From contig FMUA01000005.1 of the NCBI GenBank assembly GCA_900100595.1, forward strand, positions 1-64,000: a DNA stretch of 64,000 bases. Direction: 5' to 3'. Both the position numbers and the translations under genes were made by a program. This document shows, piece after piece, positions 8,027 through 16,883 of this stretch. The notes below the pieces were generated by a model. That model was not told where the DNA came from. It saw only the letters and a program-made list of their open reading frames with translations, and searched no databases. This DNA comes from Ruminococcaceae bacterium P7 (GTDB lineage: Bacteria > Bacillota > Clostridia > Oscillospirales > Acutalibacteraceae). Position 1 is the stretch's first letter. Every line of letters starts with the position of its first letter.

Positions 8027-10792
8027 TTATTCCTGATCTTCTTCGTCCTCGTCCTCCAGCTGTGATTCATACACAGGCTCGGGGATGATCCTGATTCTGA
8101 GGATATATGTCAGGACGCACATGCCTGCAAACAGCAGCAAGCAGACGCATGAAACCGCCATTCCGGGCCAGAAGCCGTTGGGATAATAGGTCAGTGTGAT
8201 CTCATGCTCGCCCGCGCTCAGCGGGAACGCAAGCAGCGAATTGCCGACGGGAGTGATATCCACCGTTTCGCCGTCCACCTTTGCCGTCCAGCCCTTTTCG
8301 TAGGGAATCGAGGTGTAGAACAGTCCGTCCTTCTTGGCGTTGATCGTGCCCTTGACGGAGCTGTCGGTGTGGCTCTCGGTCTTGAGTACGCTCTCGGACA
8401 GCTTCGCGTAGCCCTGCTCAAAGATTTCCTTATTGAGCATATTGACATAGACCCTCGCGTTGCCTGCCGAGCCCTGCTTGAGGTCGGCGTAGACAGAGAT
8501 CTTGTCGCCCTTGTTGAAGTAGCCGATGCACGCGATATACGAGCGTCCCATGCCGTACTTGCTCGTCTGCGCCACGTCGTTCTGCATGATGGTCACGTCG
8601 TCGCCGTCGTGGATATCGGCGTACATCGCGTACAGTCCGCTTTCGGGCGCCTCATAGTTCCACTTGACATGCGGAGTGATGGTGGTGTCGATGCAGCTGA
8701 AATTATACAGACCGTAGTCCTGCTTGTTGACCATGAACTGCGCGGAGTCGGAATGTCCCTGCGACACGACCTCCAGACGGGAATAGACATTTGTCTTGAT
8801 GCCCGTCGCCTGACTGAAAAAGGCGTTCTGCTGCTCGAACGGATCAAACTGATCCTCGTTGTCGTTCTCCACCCAGTTGAGCAGCTCCTTTTCGGTCATG
8901 AAGCCGATCGGCAGATAGTGGGTGTTTTCATAAAGCTTGACGCCGCCCGCGCTGCACACCTCGTTCATATCGTAGGTGTTGTGCATATCGCCGTTGCGGT
9001 GGATCAGGTATTTCAAATCCATGAACATGTTGGTCACCGGCGTGCTTTCCGCGTAGGTGTAGCGGTTGCCGCTCTTCCAGCCCATCATGCCGAAGTTCTC
9101 AAAGAAGCGCGTCATGTTTTCGTTCGCCATGGAGTTGAACATCGAAAGACCGTGGTAGTGGTTGAGCGCGCCGTCGTTGAGCGTCTGCGTCGTGGTGACC
9201 TCGCTGCGGTACATTTCGGGATTGTCCGCCTCGCGGTTCTTCATATACGCAATCACCTGTTCGGTGTTTTCCTCACCGCGGGGATAATCCTGCGTGCCTG
9301 TTACGGTGGTGCGGCTGACGCCCGTGTAGGCGGTCACGCCGCTCTGCGCAAGGGTCACGACCATCAGCGCGATGATCATGACGTTCTTCGGTATCACCCG
9401 CTTGGTGTAGAGAATCACCACTGCCGCGATGAACGCGAGAATCGCCGCGGTCGCAATCAAGGTCGGCTTCATCCAGTCCATATGGTCGACGAACATGACG
9501 TCGGTGCCCTTGTCGTTGACCGCCATCACCAGCACGAATGTGCTCAGCAGCGTCGCGACGATCGCGCCGACCACGCTGATGTGATCGATCGTGGTGAACG
9601 CGCGGTACGCCATGATGATCAGCAGGAAGCTGATCAGGTAGCTGAAACGGTAGGAGATCATGTTGGTGAAGTGGAAGCCGTGCCAGATATAGTCGAGCTG
9701 ACGGATAACGCAGCTCAGGAACATGAAGAGGATCAGCGACACGCTGACGATCTTCTCCCTCACCTTGATCTTCGGGCTTGTCAGGGAAAGGATGCCGAAG
9801 AAGAGCGCGAACGCCGAGCATGAGATATTCGGCAGCGCGTCCGCCGCCTTGTTCGCGGCGCAGGTGAAGTTCGCGAAGTTGCCCGTGATGCTCTTCAGCG
9901 CGCGCAGCACGCCGAGCAGGTCGTTACTGCCGCCGATATTGATGGCAAAGGTGCTGGGGAAGGTACTTCCCGAGGCGTGGGTGTTCTGCAGTCCCATGAA
10001 CGCGGGCAGCAGGAAAAAGGTTGTCATGCCGATCGCCGCAAAGGAGAAGGCGCCCGTCTTGATCAGGTTGATGAAGAAGTTCTTCACGCCGCTCCAATAG
10101 ATGATGGAATACGCGATGAATATCATCAGCACCATGATACAGGTGAACAGTCCGATGTAGTAATTCATCAGCAGCGACAGCGCAAGGGTGACGGTGAACA
10201 GACGGAAGCGGTTCTCCGTCAGCAGCTTCACCGTGCCGAGCGCCACCAGCGGCGTGATGCACACCGTGTCGAGCCAGATGGTGTTCCAGTAGAAGCCCAT
10301 CAGGTAGGCGCAGAAGGAGAAGCAGCACGAGAACATCAGCAGCGTGTAGTCGTTGCGCTTGTAGACGCTCTTGAGGAAGTACGCGGTGAACGCGCCCGAA
10401 AGCGCGATTTTCAGCGACACCGAGAACATCAGAAATTCCCGCAGCCAATCGGCAGGGATAAACACCGAGAGAAAATTGACGGGACTCGCGAGGTAGTAGG
10501 ACATCAGCGCGAAGTAGTTCACGCCGCCTCCCACCGACCATGTCCAGAACAGCGACTCGCCGTTTTTGAGCTTGTCCTGGAAATCCGCGAGGAAGGGAAA
10601 ATACTGGTGCCACAGGTCGGTGACAAGTATCTGCTTGTCGCCAAAGGGTGAAACGCTCATCAGACCGAAGGCGGTGACCATGAGCACAAACGGAACCAGA
10701 AAGGATATCCAGATATAGCGGTTCCTGATTGCGAACTCACGGAAGCGTCTGCCGCTCAGCAGAGGAGCGTCCGTTTTTTTCGTTGCGGACAT
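8027..10792 (-). CDS. YfhO-like multi-pass membrane protein (GT-C type glycosyltransferase fold)
   Basis: A 921-residue protein. About a dozen transmembrane helices fill the N-terminal ~480 residues, starting near residue 30. A large extracytoplasmic domain follows (about 490-885), then a final transmembrane helix (about 890-910) and an acidic cytoplasmic tail. The first loop has DLWHQYFPF, the acidic/aromatic motif region expected of YfhO. In Bacillus and Listeria, YfhO-type proteins work with a CsbB-like GT2 enzyme to glycosylate lipoteichoic acid. A GT2 gene lies divergently next door, supporting a similar partnership here. The acceptor polymer cannot be determined from sequence. Confidence 0.88.
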   Translation of the reverse strand: MSATKKTDAPLLSGRRFREFAIRNRYIWISFLVPFVLMVTAFGLMSVSPFGDKQILVTDLWHQYFPFLADFQDKLKNGESLFWTWSVGGGVNYFALMSYYLASPVNFLSVFIPADWLREFLMFSVSLKIALSGAFTAYFLKSVYKRNDYTLLMFSCCFSFCAYLMGFYWNTIWLDTVCITPLVALGTVKLLTENRFRLFTVTLALSLLMNYYIGLFTCIMVLMIFIAYSIIYWSGVKNFFINLIKTGAFSFAAIGMTTFFLLPAFMGLQNTHASGSTFPSTFAINIGGSNDLLGVLRALKSITGNFANFTCAANKAADALPNISCSAFALFFGILSLTSPKIKVREKIVSVSLILFMFLSCVIRQLDYIWHGFHFTNMISYRFSYLISFLLIIMAYRAFTTIDHISVVGAIVATLLSTFVLVMAVNDKGTDVMFVDHMDWMKPTLIATAAILAFIAAVVILYTKRVIPKNVMIIALMVVTLAQSGVTAYTGVSRTTVTGTQDYPRGEENTEQVIAYMKNREADNPEMYRSEVTTTQTLNDGALNHYHGLSMFNSMANENMTRFFENFGMMGWKSGNRYTYAESTPVTNMFMDLKYLIHRNGDMHNTYDMNEVCSAGGVKLYENTHYLPIGFMTEKELLNWVENDNEDQFDPFEQQNAFFSQATGIKTNVYSRLEVVSQGHSDSAQFMVNKQDYGLYNFSCIDTTITPHVKWNYEAPESGLYAMYADIHDGDDVTIMQNDVAQTSKYGMGRSYIACIGYFNKGDKISVYADLKQGSAGNARVYVNMLNKEIFEQGYAKLSESVLKTESHTDSSVKGTINAKKDGLFYTSIPYEKGWTAKVDGETVDITPVGNSLLAFPLSAGEHEITLTYYPNGFWPGMAVSCVCLLLFAGMCVLTYILRIRIIPEPVYESQLEDEDEEDQE

Positions 10793-10856
10793 AGTTGACC
10801 TCCATTTGATTTGTTGGATTCTCCGCTAAGGCAGAGAACCCTATATTAACCATTTT

Positions 10857-10885
10857 ATTTTAGCACGTTTTTTCCGTAAGGTAAA
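10857..10885 (-). promoter_or_regulatory. Probable promoter of the YfhO-like gene
   Basis: On the minus strand -35 TTTACC (10880-10885), a 17-bp spacer and -10 TAAAAT (10857-10862). It is divergent from the GT2 promoter about 40 bp away. Confidence 0.55.
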
Positions 10886-10923
10886 GAACAATTCTGAAAA
10901 GTTTCTGAATTTTTTGAAAATAG

Positions 10924-10953
10924 TTGGACTTTTCTGTATCGGTTTGGTATAAT
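10924..10953 (+). promoter_or_regulatory. Promoter of the GT2 glycosyltransferase gene
   Basis: -35 TTGGAC (10924-10929), an 18-bp spacer and -10 TATAAT (10948-10953). The start site would be near 10960, which excludes the in-frame GTG at 10962 as a start codon. Confidence 0.7.
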
Positions 10954-11018
10954 GAATAATTGTGAGAGGTCTGTCATGCGCGGACGTCCACGGATTCTCC
11001 GAAAGGAAGATAACAACT

Positions 11019-11969
11019 ATGAAATCAATTGATTTGATCGTACCGTGCTATAACGAGGAAGCAGGTCTGGAGCATTTCGTCGCGGAAACCAACAAGGTCA
11101 TTGCCGCGATCCCCGATTACCGCTTCCGTTACATACTCGTCAACGACGGCAGCAAGGACAAGACCTATCTGATTATGAAGCGCCTTGCTGCGCAGTTCGA
11201 CAATATCAAATATATCTCCTTCTCCCGCAACTTCGGCAAGGAGGCGGCGATGTACGCCGGACTGCAGCACGCCGACGCGGATTATGTCGTTGTGATGGAC
11301 GCGGATCTGCAGCATCCGCCGGCGGTCTTTCCGCAGATGATCGAGGCGATGAACGAGGGCTACGACTGCTGCGCCACCAAGCGCGACGAACGCGAGGGTG
11401 AGAGCTTTTTCAGAGGCGCGTTCTCAAAGCTGTTCTTCCGCCTTTCCAACCGCCTGACCGACGTCAAAAATCCCTACGGCGCGATGGACTACCGCATGAT
11501 GACGCGGCAGATGGTCAGCGCGATACTCGAGCTCAGCGAGGTGCAGCGTTTTTCCAAGGGTATCTTTTCATGGGTCGGCTTCCAAACCAAGTGGATCTCC
11601 TTCAAGACCGTCGACCGCGAGCTGGGTACCTCGACGTGGAAGTTCTCCTCCCTGTTCAAATACGCGATCGACGGCATTACCTGCTTCTCCGTCGCTCCCC
11701 TGCGCTTCACGGCGGTGATGGGCGCTATCATCTTTTTCCTCTCGCTGATCTACATTATTGCCACGCTGATTCAGACGCTCTTCTTCGGCATCCAGACCCC
11801 CGGCTATGTCACCACGCTCTGCGCGGTGCTCTTCCTCGGCGGACTGACCGAAATGTCCATCGGCATCCTCGGCGAATACATCGGCAAGATCTATATGGAA
11901 ACAAAGGAACGCCCGATCTATATTACCAAGTTCTCCAACTTTGAGGACGAGGACAACGAAGAAAAATAA
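11019..11969 (+). CDS. GT2 polyprenyl-phosphate glycosyltransferase (GtrB/CsbB/DPM1-like)
   Basis: A 316-residue protein that transfers a sugar from a nucleotide donor to a polyprenyl phosphate. The GT-A domain spans residues 1 to about 225: IVPCYNEE at the N-terminus, the metal-binding DADLQHPP (DxD-like) near residue 90, and a QRFSKGIFSWVGF region. Two transmembrane helices follow (about 235-258 and 268-290), as in GtrB and CsbB. ATG at 11019 is preceded by AAAGGAAG and lies past the predicted transcription start. The sugar-lipid product would plausibly be used by the adjacent YfhO-like protein outside the membrane. Confidence 0.93.
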   Translation: MKSIDLIVPCYNEEAGLEHFVAETNKVIAAIPDYRFRYILVNDGSKDKTYLIMKRLAAQFDNIKYISFSRNFGKEAAMYAGLQHADADYVVVMDADLQHPPAVFPQMIEAMNEGYDCCATKRDEREGESFFRGAFSKLFFRLSNRLTDVKNPYGAMDYRMMTRQMVSAILELSEVQRFSKGIFSWVGFQTKWISFKTVDRELGTSTWKFSSLFKYAIDGITCFSVAPLRFTAVMGAIIFFLSLIYIIATLIQTLFFGIQTPGYVTTLCAVLFLGGLTEMSIGILGEYIGKIYMETKERPIYITKFSNFEDEDNEEK

Positions 11970-11987
11970 ACGACCGAAAAAAATAAC

Positions 11988-12020
11988 GGAGACGTTTGCG
12001 TTTGCAAACGTCTCCTCTTT
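11988..12020 (+). terminator. Terminator, probably bidirectional
   Basis: A perfect 12-bp stem (GGAGACGTTTGC / GCAAACGTCTCC) with a 4-nt loop is followed by TCTTTTTTTT on the plus strand. A-runs on the other side give the minus strand a T-tract too, so it can also terminate the converging zinc-ribbon gene. Confidence 0.93.
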
Positions 12021-12037
12021 TTTTTATTTATTAGCTA

Positions 12038-12412
12038 TTAATAATATCTGCCATTTCTCATCATGTCGCTGACATTCACGCCTGTGACAATCAGAATCAC
12101 AATGACCGCAACCGTGATAAGGATGCTGATCAGAAGCAGTATCAGCTTGGCTCTCGCCCATGTCTGGAGCGAACGCTGTCTGCTGCCGCCGAATGCCCAG
12201 ACGATCAGCAGGATGATGTTGACGATGGGAATGAGCATCAGGAAGTTGATGCCGATCCAGCCGCCTGTCGATACATGCTCCTCGCGGTGATAGCCCTCCG
12301 CGGGCTGCGCGTAATTTCGGTATTGATTCGCCGCCTGACGTACCGGCGCACCGCATCTTTTGCAGGTTCTGTCACCCGCGTTCATCTGCGCGCCGCAATT
12401 CTGACAAAACAT
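12038..12412 (-). CDS. Zinc-ribbon membrane protein
   Basis: A 124-residue protein. A CxxC...CxxC zinc ribbon lies at the N-terminus (CQNCG at 3-7, CKRCG at 17-21), then a Gln/Asn/Tyr-rich linker and two predicted transmembrane helices (about 51-74 and 88-110). The family is widespread and uncharacterised. It follows serS by 12 nt on the same strand and is probably the last gene of the soj-spo0J-serS unit. Confidence 0.8.
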   Translation of the reverse strand: MFCQNCGAQMNAGDRTCKRCGAPVRQAANQYRNYAQPAEGYHREEHVSTGGWIGINFLMLIPIVNIILLIVWAFGGSRQRSLQTWARAKLILLLISILITVAVIVILIVTGVNVSDMMRNGRYY

Positions 12413-12424
12413 ATTCTTCTCCCC

Positions 12425-13702
12425 TTATCTGATGACGTCCTTGCCGCCCATATACGGTCTGAGCGCTTCGGGTATGCGGATGCTGCCGTCCTCGTTGAGG
12501 TTGTTCTCGAGGAACGCGATCAGCATTCTCGGAGGTGCGACAACGGTGTTGTTGAGGGTGTGCGCGAAGTACTTGCCGCCCTTGCCCGATACGCGGATCT
12601 TCAGACGTCTCGCCTGCGCGTCGCCGAGGTTGGAGCAGGAGCCGACCTCGAAATACTTCTTCTGACGGGGTGACCATGCCTCTACGTCGAGGGAACGCAC
12701 CTTCAGATCGGCGAGGTCTCCCGAGCAGCACTCGAGCGTTCTGACGGGGATATCCATGGAACGGAACAGATCGACGGTATTCTGCCACAGCTTGTCGAAC
12801 CACATCTCGCTGTCCTCGGGCTTGCAGACGACGATCATCTCCTGCTTCTCGAACTGGTGGATGCGGTAGACGCCTCTCTCCTCGATGCCGTGAGCGCCCT
12901 TCTCCTTGCGGAAGCAGGGTGAATAGCTGGTGAGCGTCTGCGGAAGGGTTTCTTCCTTATTGATGGTGTCAATGAACTTGCCGATCATGGAGTGCTCGCT
13001 GGTGCCGATCAGGTAGAGGTCCTCTCCCTCGATCTTGTACATCATCGAATCCATTTCCGCAAAGCTCATGACGCCCGTGACAACGTTGGAGCGGATCATG
13101 AACGGCGGCACGCAGTAGGTGAAACCTCTGTCGATCATGAAGTCTCTCGCGTAGGAGATCACCGCGCTGTGCAGTCTTGCGATGTCGCCCATCAGATAAT
13201 AGAAGCCGTTGCCTGCTACCTTTCTCGCGGAGTCGAGGTCGATGCCGCCGAGCTTCTCCATGATATCGGTGTGGTAGGGCACCTCGAAGTCGGGCACAAA
13301 CGGCTCGCCGAAACGCTCGATTTCCACGTTCTGGGTGTCGTCCCTGCCGATCGGTACGGTGGGCGCGATCATCTGCGGAATCTGCATCATGATGTTCGTC
13401 ACCTTCGCGCTCAGCTCGGCTTCCTTTTCCTCGAGCGCCGCGAGCTGCTCCGCCTGTCTGGTGACCTCCTCCTTGAGCGCCATCGCCTCTTCCTTCTTCT
13501 TCTGCGCCATCAGCATTCCGATCTGCTTGGAGATCTTGTTTCTGTTGGAGCGCAGATCGTCCGCCTGCTGCTTTGCCGCACGGCTCTCCGCGTCAAGCGC
13601 GATGACCTCGTCTACCAAAGCGAGCTTGTGGTCCTGGAACTTCTTCTTGATGTTCTCCTTGACCGCGTCGGGATTTTCACGTAAAAATTTGATATCAATC
13701 AT
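12425..13702 (-). CDS. serS: Seryl-tRNA synthetase
   Basis: A 425-residue class II synthetase charging tRNA-Ser. An N-terminal long coiled-coil tRNA-binding arm spans about residues 30-105 (Lys/Glu/Gln-rich). The catalytic core has the class II motifs, seen in LIGTSEHSM, FRKEKGAHGIEERGVYRIHQ (motif 2) and the C-terminal GKYFAHTLNNTVVAPPRMLI (motif 3). Length is typical. Its start overlaps the spo0J stop by 8 nt, linking it to the chromosome-partition operon, which is an uncommon pairing. Confidence 0.98.
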   Translation of the reverse strand: MIDIKFLRENPDAVKENIKKKFQDHKLALVDEVIALDAESRAAKQQADDLRSNRNKISKQIGMLMAQKKKEEAMALKEEVTRQAEQLAALEEKEAELSAKVTNIMMQIPQMIAPTVPIGRDDTQNVEIERFGEPFVPDFEVPYHTDIMEKLGGIDLDSARKVAGNGFYYLMGDIARLHSAVISYARDFMIDRGFTYCVPPFMIRSNVVTGVMSFAEMDSMMYKIEGEDLYLIGTSEHSMIGKFIDTINKEETLPQTLTSYSPCFRKEKGAHGIEERGVYRIHQFEKQEMIVVCKPEDSEMWFDKLWQNTVDLFRSMDIPVRTLECCSGDLADLKVRSLDVEAWSPRQKKYFEVGSCSNLGDAQARRLKIRVSGKGGKYFAHTLNNTVVAPPRMLIAFLENNLNEDGSIRIPEALRPYMGGKDVIR

Positions 13703-14560
13703 TGTTCTGCTCCTTATGTAAAAGATTTGATAACTCTGTCAGTTCCTCGTCGGAATAGAATTCGATTTGCAGGACGCCGCCCTCTTTGTTCTTGCTCTTG
13801 GTGACGGTGACCTTTCTTCCCATGCTCTCGTTGAGCGCAAGCTCTACCATCTTATAGAAGGTCGGCTGCTTCTCGGGCTGCTTTTCGGGTTTTATTTTGA
13901 CGGGCTTCTTGCAAAGCGCTTCCGTCTGACGGACGGACAAGTCCTTTTTGATGATCTCGTCCGCGACCGCGAGCATCTCCTCCTCGCTGCCGAGGGTGAG
14001 CAGTGCTCTTGCGTGTCCTGCCGAGATTTTGTCCTCCCGCAGCAGCTCACGCACGCTCTCGGGAAGTTTTAAAAGTCTCAGGGCGTTTGCTATCGCGGGT
14101 CGGGATTTTCCCATCGACTGCGCGATCTCCTCCTGCGTAAAGCCGTGCTCGCGCATCAGGACGTTATAACCCTCCGCTTCTTCAAGCGGCGTCAAGTCCT
14201 CACGCTGCAGGTTCTCGATCAGAGCAAGCTCCATCGTCTCGGATTCCGTCAGCTCGCGGATGATGACCGGAACCTCGTTCAGTCCCGCCATGCGGCAGGC
14301 GCGGTAGCGTCTTTCGCCCGCGACGATCTCATAGCCGCCGAGCGGCAGCGGTCTGACCAGCAGCGGCTGCAGCAGTCCGTGCGACGAGATGCTCTCGGCA
14401 AGCTCGCCGAGCGACTGCTCGTCAAAGTCCTTTCGCGGCTGGGAACGGTTCGGCTCGATTTCCGAGATTTTCAGGGTGACGGCTCCGTCGCCCTTCTCGC
14501 TGTCGTTTTCAATAAAGATGGCGTTCAGACCTTTGCCCAAGCCGCCGAGTTTTTTTGCCA

Positions 14561-14561
<1 letters not shown>
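13695..14561 (-). CDS. spo0J: Chromosome-partitioning protein ParB/Spo0J
   Basis: A 288-residue ParB. The N-terminal LGKGLNAIF motif recruits or stimulates ParA. The CTP-binding domain has the SQPRKDFDE and GERRYRACR (box II) motifs. The central helix-turn-helix (FTQEEIAQSMGKSRPAIANALRLL) binds parS, and a C-terminal dimerisation domain follows. It loads at parS and spreads as a CTP clamp, acting with Soj. Two parS-type sites lie nearby (15428-15443 and 17971-17986). The start overlaps the soj stop by 1 nt. Confidence 0.97.
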
Positions 14562-15328
<767 letters not shown>

Positions 15329-15373
15329 AGGGTCAGTCCACTTCCTTTTTCTTAGATTTGAAACAACGATATC

Positions 15374-15402
15374 ATTATACCACACGTTCCCTCTTTTTTG
15401 AA
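15374..15402 (-). promoter_or_regulatory. Promoter of the soj-spo0J operon
   Basis: On the minus strand -35 TTCAAA (15397-15402), a 17-bp spacer and an extended -10 TGGTATAAT (TATAAT at 15374-15379). The parS site begins about 25 bp upstream of the -35 box. Confidence 0.75.
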
Positions 15403-15427
15403 GTATCTAAACCCAATATTTTTAAAT

Positions 15428-15443
15428 TGTTTCACGTGAAACT
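15428..15443. promoter_or_regulatory. parS site 1 (upstream of soj)
   Basis: TGTTTCACGTGAAACT matches the bacterial parS consensus TGTTTCACGTGAAACA in 15 of 16 positions and contains the full 14-bp palindrome. It lies just upstream of the soj promoter, so Spo0J binding might also affect the operon. Confidence 0.93.
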
Positions 15444-15484
15444 TTTTTGCTTCGCGTACTAAAAGTCGGATTAGATGGAAACTG

Positions 15485-15720
15485 CACGTTTACAAACCCA
15501 TAGTCCGCGAATTGACAGCGGGTTCTCACCCGTAAATGGGATTCGATCGATTCTGATGAACATTTGTCGCGTAAACGAGCAGCTGCCACTTTTACAAACC
15601 CATAGTCCGCGAATTGACAGCGGGTTCTCACCCGTAAATGGGATTTGATCGATTCTGATGAACATTTGTCGCGTAAACGAGCAACCTCCATCTTATCCAA
15701 CTCTTAGTCCGCGATTTAAA
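15485..15720. repeat. Two tandem ~102-bp repeat units of the TAGTCCGCGA/GTCGCGTAAACG family
   Basis: TAGTCCGCGAATTGACAGCG starts at 15501 and again at 15603, giving a 102-bp period with near identity along the unit. Each unit contains a small hairpin CGGGT-TCTC-ACCCG, an AAATGGGATT block, GATTCTGATGAAC and GTCGCGTAAACG. A third partial end (TAGTCCGCGATTTAAAATA) closes the array. Other copies lie near 21.0, 24.0, 24.2, 24.3 and 63.3 kb. A fortuitous minus-strand reading frame spans the array but is not a gene. Confidence 0.9.
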
Positions 15721-15729
15721 ATACGCAAA

Positions 15730-15755
15730 GAGGCGTACAATTGCTTGTACGCCTC
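15730..15755 (-). terminator. Terminator-like hairpin downstream of noc
   Basis: A perfect 11-bp stem (GAGGCGTACAA / TTGTACGCCTC) with a TTGC loop is followed on the minus strand by TTTGCGTATTTT. The T-tract is interrupted. Confidence 0.6.
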
Positions 15756-15827
15756 CTCGCAAGGGGTTAGATAAGGAAATGGGTATGAGTGGAACGGGTG
15801 CATTGCACCCTGGTGGAAAGTAAAGTC

Positions 15828-15903
15828 ATACACGCAGGGTTGACGGAAATCAGAGAAAGGATAATTATAGGGTGTATATGGATTATATCTGCCCTGCGTG
15901 TAT
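15828..15903. repeat. 12-bp inverted repeat enclosing 52 bp, possible structured RNA or miniature element
   Basis: ATACACGCAGGG (15828-15839) and CCCTGCGTGTAT (15892-15903) are perfect inverted repeats between noc and the repeat array. A second small palindrome (GGGTGCATTGCACCC) lies at 15797-15811. Neither strand has a convincing gene here. It may be a transcribed stem or a small mobile-element remnant. Confidence 0.5.
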
Positions 15904-15910
15904 ATTCAAA

Positions 15911-15930
15911 ACCGTTGCTCTGCAACAGGT
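15911..15930 (-). terminator. Short terminator-like hairpin at the end of noc
   Basis: GTTGC-AGA-GCAAC with partial extension, followed on the minus strand by GGTTTTG. It begins at the base following the noc stop codon. Confidence 0.5.
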
Positions 15931-16758
15931 TCATGCACTTTTATCAGGCGAGTACAGCGTCGACTTGGGAATCCTGATTGTGTATTCGATAAAATCCTCT
16001 GTGTCTGTTTTGTTGGATTGCGCGTTGATTCCCGATAGCCGCATCGTGTCGATCGCCCTGTTAATCGTGTTGAGAAAAATTCGTATGTCTTTTATCACCG
16101 CTTTACTGTTCCCCTTGACCCGCGAGGGCTTCGGGGTGGAATTGAGATAGATGCCGACAAGGCGTTCGCTCTGTTTGACGTTGAGGTTCTCCGTGATGAT
16201 ACGCGAGAGCACCTCGCGCCTGACGGTTTCGTTCTCTATCCGGATCAGCGCTCTTGCGTGACGCTCGCTCAGTCCTGCCTTTTCCATCCACTCCTGCTCC
16301 TCCTCGCTCAATCGCAGAAGGCGGAGCTTGTTGGCGATGGTGGACTGCGTCTTGCCGAGCTTGATCGCCGCCTGCTCCTGCGTCAGTCCGTAACGGCGTA
16401 TCAGCTTTGCAATCCCGCGTGCCTCCTCGAAGATTCCGAGGTCGGCACGCTGCAGATTTTCAAGGAGAGCATAAACGGCAGATTCTCTGTCGGAGCACTT
16501 CACTACGATGCAGGGTACCTTGCGCAATCCTGCCATTACCGCGGCACGGAGTCTGCGTTCACCTGCAACCAGCTCGTATTCGGTAGAGGAAACCTTGCGC
16601 ACCGTCAGCGGCTGGAGAATACCGTTCTCCGAAATGGAACGGGAAAGAGCCGAAAGCTCGTCCTCCGAAAAGACCTTCCGCGGCTGCGCTTTGTTCGGGC
16701 GGATTTTGATAATTGGTATGTCCGCAATCGTGTTCTCACTTCTGACCAATAAATTCAA
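15931..16758 (-). CDS. noc: ParB-family nucleoid occlusion protein, Noc-like
   Basis: A 275-residue ParB paralogue in the position (rsmG-noc-soj) that noc occupies in Bacillus. It has PNKAQPRKVFSEDEL, box II GERRLRAAVMAG and the HTH QEQAAIKLGKTQSTIANKLRLL. Noc binds dispersed palindromes and the membrane to keep division off the nucleoid. The longest frame begins at 16836, upstream of the predicted -10 box, so it cannot be the start. TTG at 16758, with AGGGGTGA 5 nt upstream, is preferred; ATG at 16779 is an alternative. Whether it is a true Noc or a second Spo0J-like protein cannot be settled here. Confidence 0.85.
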   Translation of the reverse strand: MNLLVRSENTIADIPIIKIRPNKAQPRKVFSEDELSALSRSISENGILQPLTVRKVSSTEYELVAGERRLRAAVMAGLRKVPCIVVKCSDRESAVYALLENLQRADLGIFEEARGIAKLIRRYGLTQEQAAIKLGKTQSTIANKLRLLRLSEEEQEWMEKAGLSERHARALIRIENETVRREVLSRIITENLNVKQSERLVGIYLNSTPKPSRVKGNSKAVIKDIRIFLNTINRAIDTMRLSGINAQSNKTDTEDFIEYTIRIPKSTLYSPDKSA

Positions 16759-16759
16759 A

Positions 16760-16824
16760 CCGCTCACCCCTATCAGCATCAGGGCTTGTCCCTGTGCTAT
16801 TATAATACCATAACGGGTGAGCGG
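16760..16824. promoter_or_regulatory. 10-bp inverted repeat flanking the noc promoter
   Basis: CCGCTCACCC (16760-16769) and GGGTGAGCGG (16815-16824) are perfect inverted repeats 45 bp apart. One arm overlaps the proposed ribosome site and the other lies upstream of the -10 box TATAAT (16799-16804, minus). A hairpin CAGGG-ACAA-GCCCTG lies between them in the leader. The layout suggests an operator pair, perhaps for autoregulation. Confidence 0.5.
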
Positions 16825-16883
16825 ATTTTGTCGCATCGTGCGCGATTATTTTCAATTGTTCTGTAGCTTTCCGTCGAAAACCA

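Noticed and set aside
8204-9823. 539-codon plus-strand frame opposite the YfhO-like gene
   Set aside because: It is an antisense shadow created by GC-rich third positions; the product is His/Arg/Val-rich with no recognisable domain, whereas the opposite strand encodes a clear membrane protein.
15422-15700. 92-codon minus-strand frame with two near-identical 34-residue repeats
   Set aside because: The repeat is the 102-bp intergenic element, whose length happens to be divisible by three. The frame runs into the parS site, other copies of the element do not keep the frame, and there is no ribosome site.
15485-15720. Possible CRISPR array at the 102-bp repeats
   Set aside because: Only two long near-identical units without short repeats or unique spacers, no cas genes nearby, and copies occur singly elsewhere.
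15386-15930. SRP RNA or RNase P RNA gene in the noc-soj spacer
   Set aside because: The conserved cores of these RNAs were looked for and not seen on either strand.
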